Shown piece after piece: positions 5,271 through 5,594 of a stretch of 5,594 nucleotides of DNA. Under the pieces are notes generated by a model. It was not told the origin of the DNA, did not search any database, and saw only the letters and a list, made by a program, of their open reading frames with translations. Source of the stretch: a candidate division TA06 bacterium DG_78 (GTDB lineage Bacteria; Hydrothermota; Tepidihabitantia; SM23-42); NCBI GenBank assembly GCA_001303225.1, contig LJNI01000148.1, positions 1-5,594 on the forward strand, given 5' to 3'. The translations under genes and the position numbers were made by a program. Positions within the stretch are counted from its first letter, which is position 1. Each line of letters opens with the position of its first letter.

Positions 5271-5594
5271 GTGCGACGAATAGTAATTGACAAACGTTAT
5301 AAAATTTTTAAAAAACTCGGTTCTGGAGCGATGGGTGATGTTTATCAGGTCAAGGATTTAAGAAATGATAGTATTGTTGCATTAAAGCTGTTATTAAAGA
5401 AAAAAACAACCTCTGCAACTATTCAACGTTTTAAAAGAGAGTTTAGGTTGCTTTCCGAATTACACCATCCCAATCTCTGTTCAGTCTATGATTTTGGGAT
5501 CCTTAGGGATGGAAGAAGTTATTTTACCATGGAGTTTGTTGATGGTAAGGATATTTTCAAGGCAGCAAAAGATTTGTCCTACGAAAAAATTTAT
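5271..5594 (+). CDS. PknB-type serine/threonine protein kinase, N-terminal part (runs off the window)
   Basis: The first 108 residues of a Hanks-type kinase are present, starting from GTG 5271. Visible motifs are the glycine loop GSGAMGDV (17-24), the ATP-binding Lys39 in VALK, the alpha-C Glu57 in FKREF, HHPNL (65-69), and the hinge at FTMEFVDG (85-92). All N-lobe residues needed for ATP binding are intact; the catalytic loop and DFG lie beyond the window. No membrane segment precedes the kinase domain, so this end is cytoplasmic. From family knowledge, the combination EFRLLSEL, then YDFG, then YFTMEFVDG is common in large bacterial kinases fused to AAA ATPase and TPR modules, but that downstream part is not seen. 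It is divergent from the SEC-C gene, with about 600 bases of spacer between them, and has its own consensus promoter. Confidence 0.92.
   Translation, partial: MRRIVIDKRYKIFKKLGSGAMGDVYQVKDLRNDSIVALKLLLKKKTTSATIQRFKREFRLLSELHHPNLCSVYDFGILRDGRSYFTMEFVDGKDIFKAAKDLSYEKIY

Noticed and set aside
5263..5283. Six-codon frame (MHSCDE) starting at ATG 5263 as an upstream regulatory peptide
   Set aside because: Its ATG abuts GAGG with no spacing and lies about 3 bases from the predicted transcript start; GTG 5271 is better placed and in frame with the kinase.

Overview
This window is a moderately AT-rich piece of bacterial DNA holding four protein genes. Three are classic bacterial types: a secreted-type protein ending in a FlgD-like/type A sorting domain, a lipoprotein built from seven beta-propeller-like repeats, and a PknB-type Ser/Thr kinase. 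The mix of a C-terminal sorting-type domain, the repeat lipoprotein and a Hanks-type kinase fits a Gram-negative lineage of the Bacteroidota/FCB kind or a candidate phylum such as WOR-3 (Stahlbacteria) or Cloacimonadota. That placement is inference from protein style only; no rRNA or marker gene is present.

Layout. 1-2065 (+): multidomain extracellular-type protein with an InlB-B-like repeat domain, a C39-like papain-fold domain, a possible PepSY-like segment and a FlgD-like C-terminus. Its N-terminus looks wrong: it has no signal peptide, the frame is open to the window edge, and the DNA before about 110 looks like low-complexity spacer joined onto the middle of a domain. 2181-3374 (+): lipoprotein with seven ~52-residue repeats filling the whole mature chain. 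3519-4673 (-): a lone gene for a 384-residue Cys/His-rich protein with an N-terminal SEC-C zinc motif and an HNH/treble-clef-like Cys-His region, convergent with the lipoprotein gene. 4674-5270: about 600 bases without a gene, rich in inverted repeats. 5271-end (+): N-terminal 108 residues of a Ser/Thr kinase cut by the window edge. No operon is visible; the last three genes each have a plausible sigma70-type promoter of their own.

The most unusual signals are between the genes. Four intergenic clusters carry TTGTGCC-like words repeated at exactly 11-base steps, always on the + strand, and two clusters share a 24-base identical stretch. Two of the clusters are preceded by a G-rich/C-rich hairpin. 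A block at 5017-5207 carries three inverted-repeat structures and lies upstream of the kinase promoter, so it is not the kinase leader; part of it resembles a hairpin at 3477-3503. The three visible promoters sit so close to their start codons that leaders of only about 8-13 nt are predicted.

I see no sequence evidence that the four genes form one pathway. The best candidate for an undescribed activity is the SEC-C/HNH-like protein. The best candidate for an undescribed element is the 11-base periodic repeat family.
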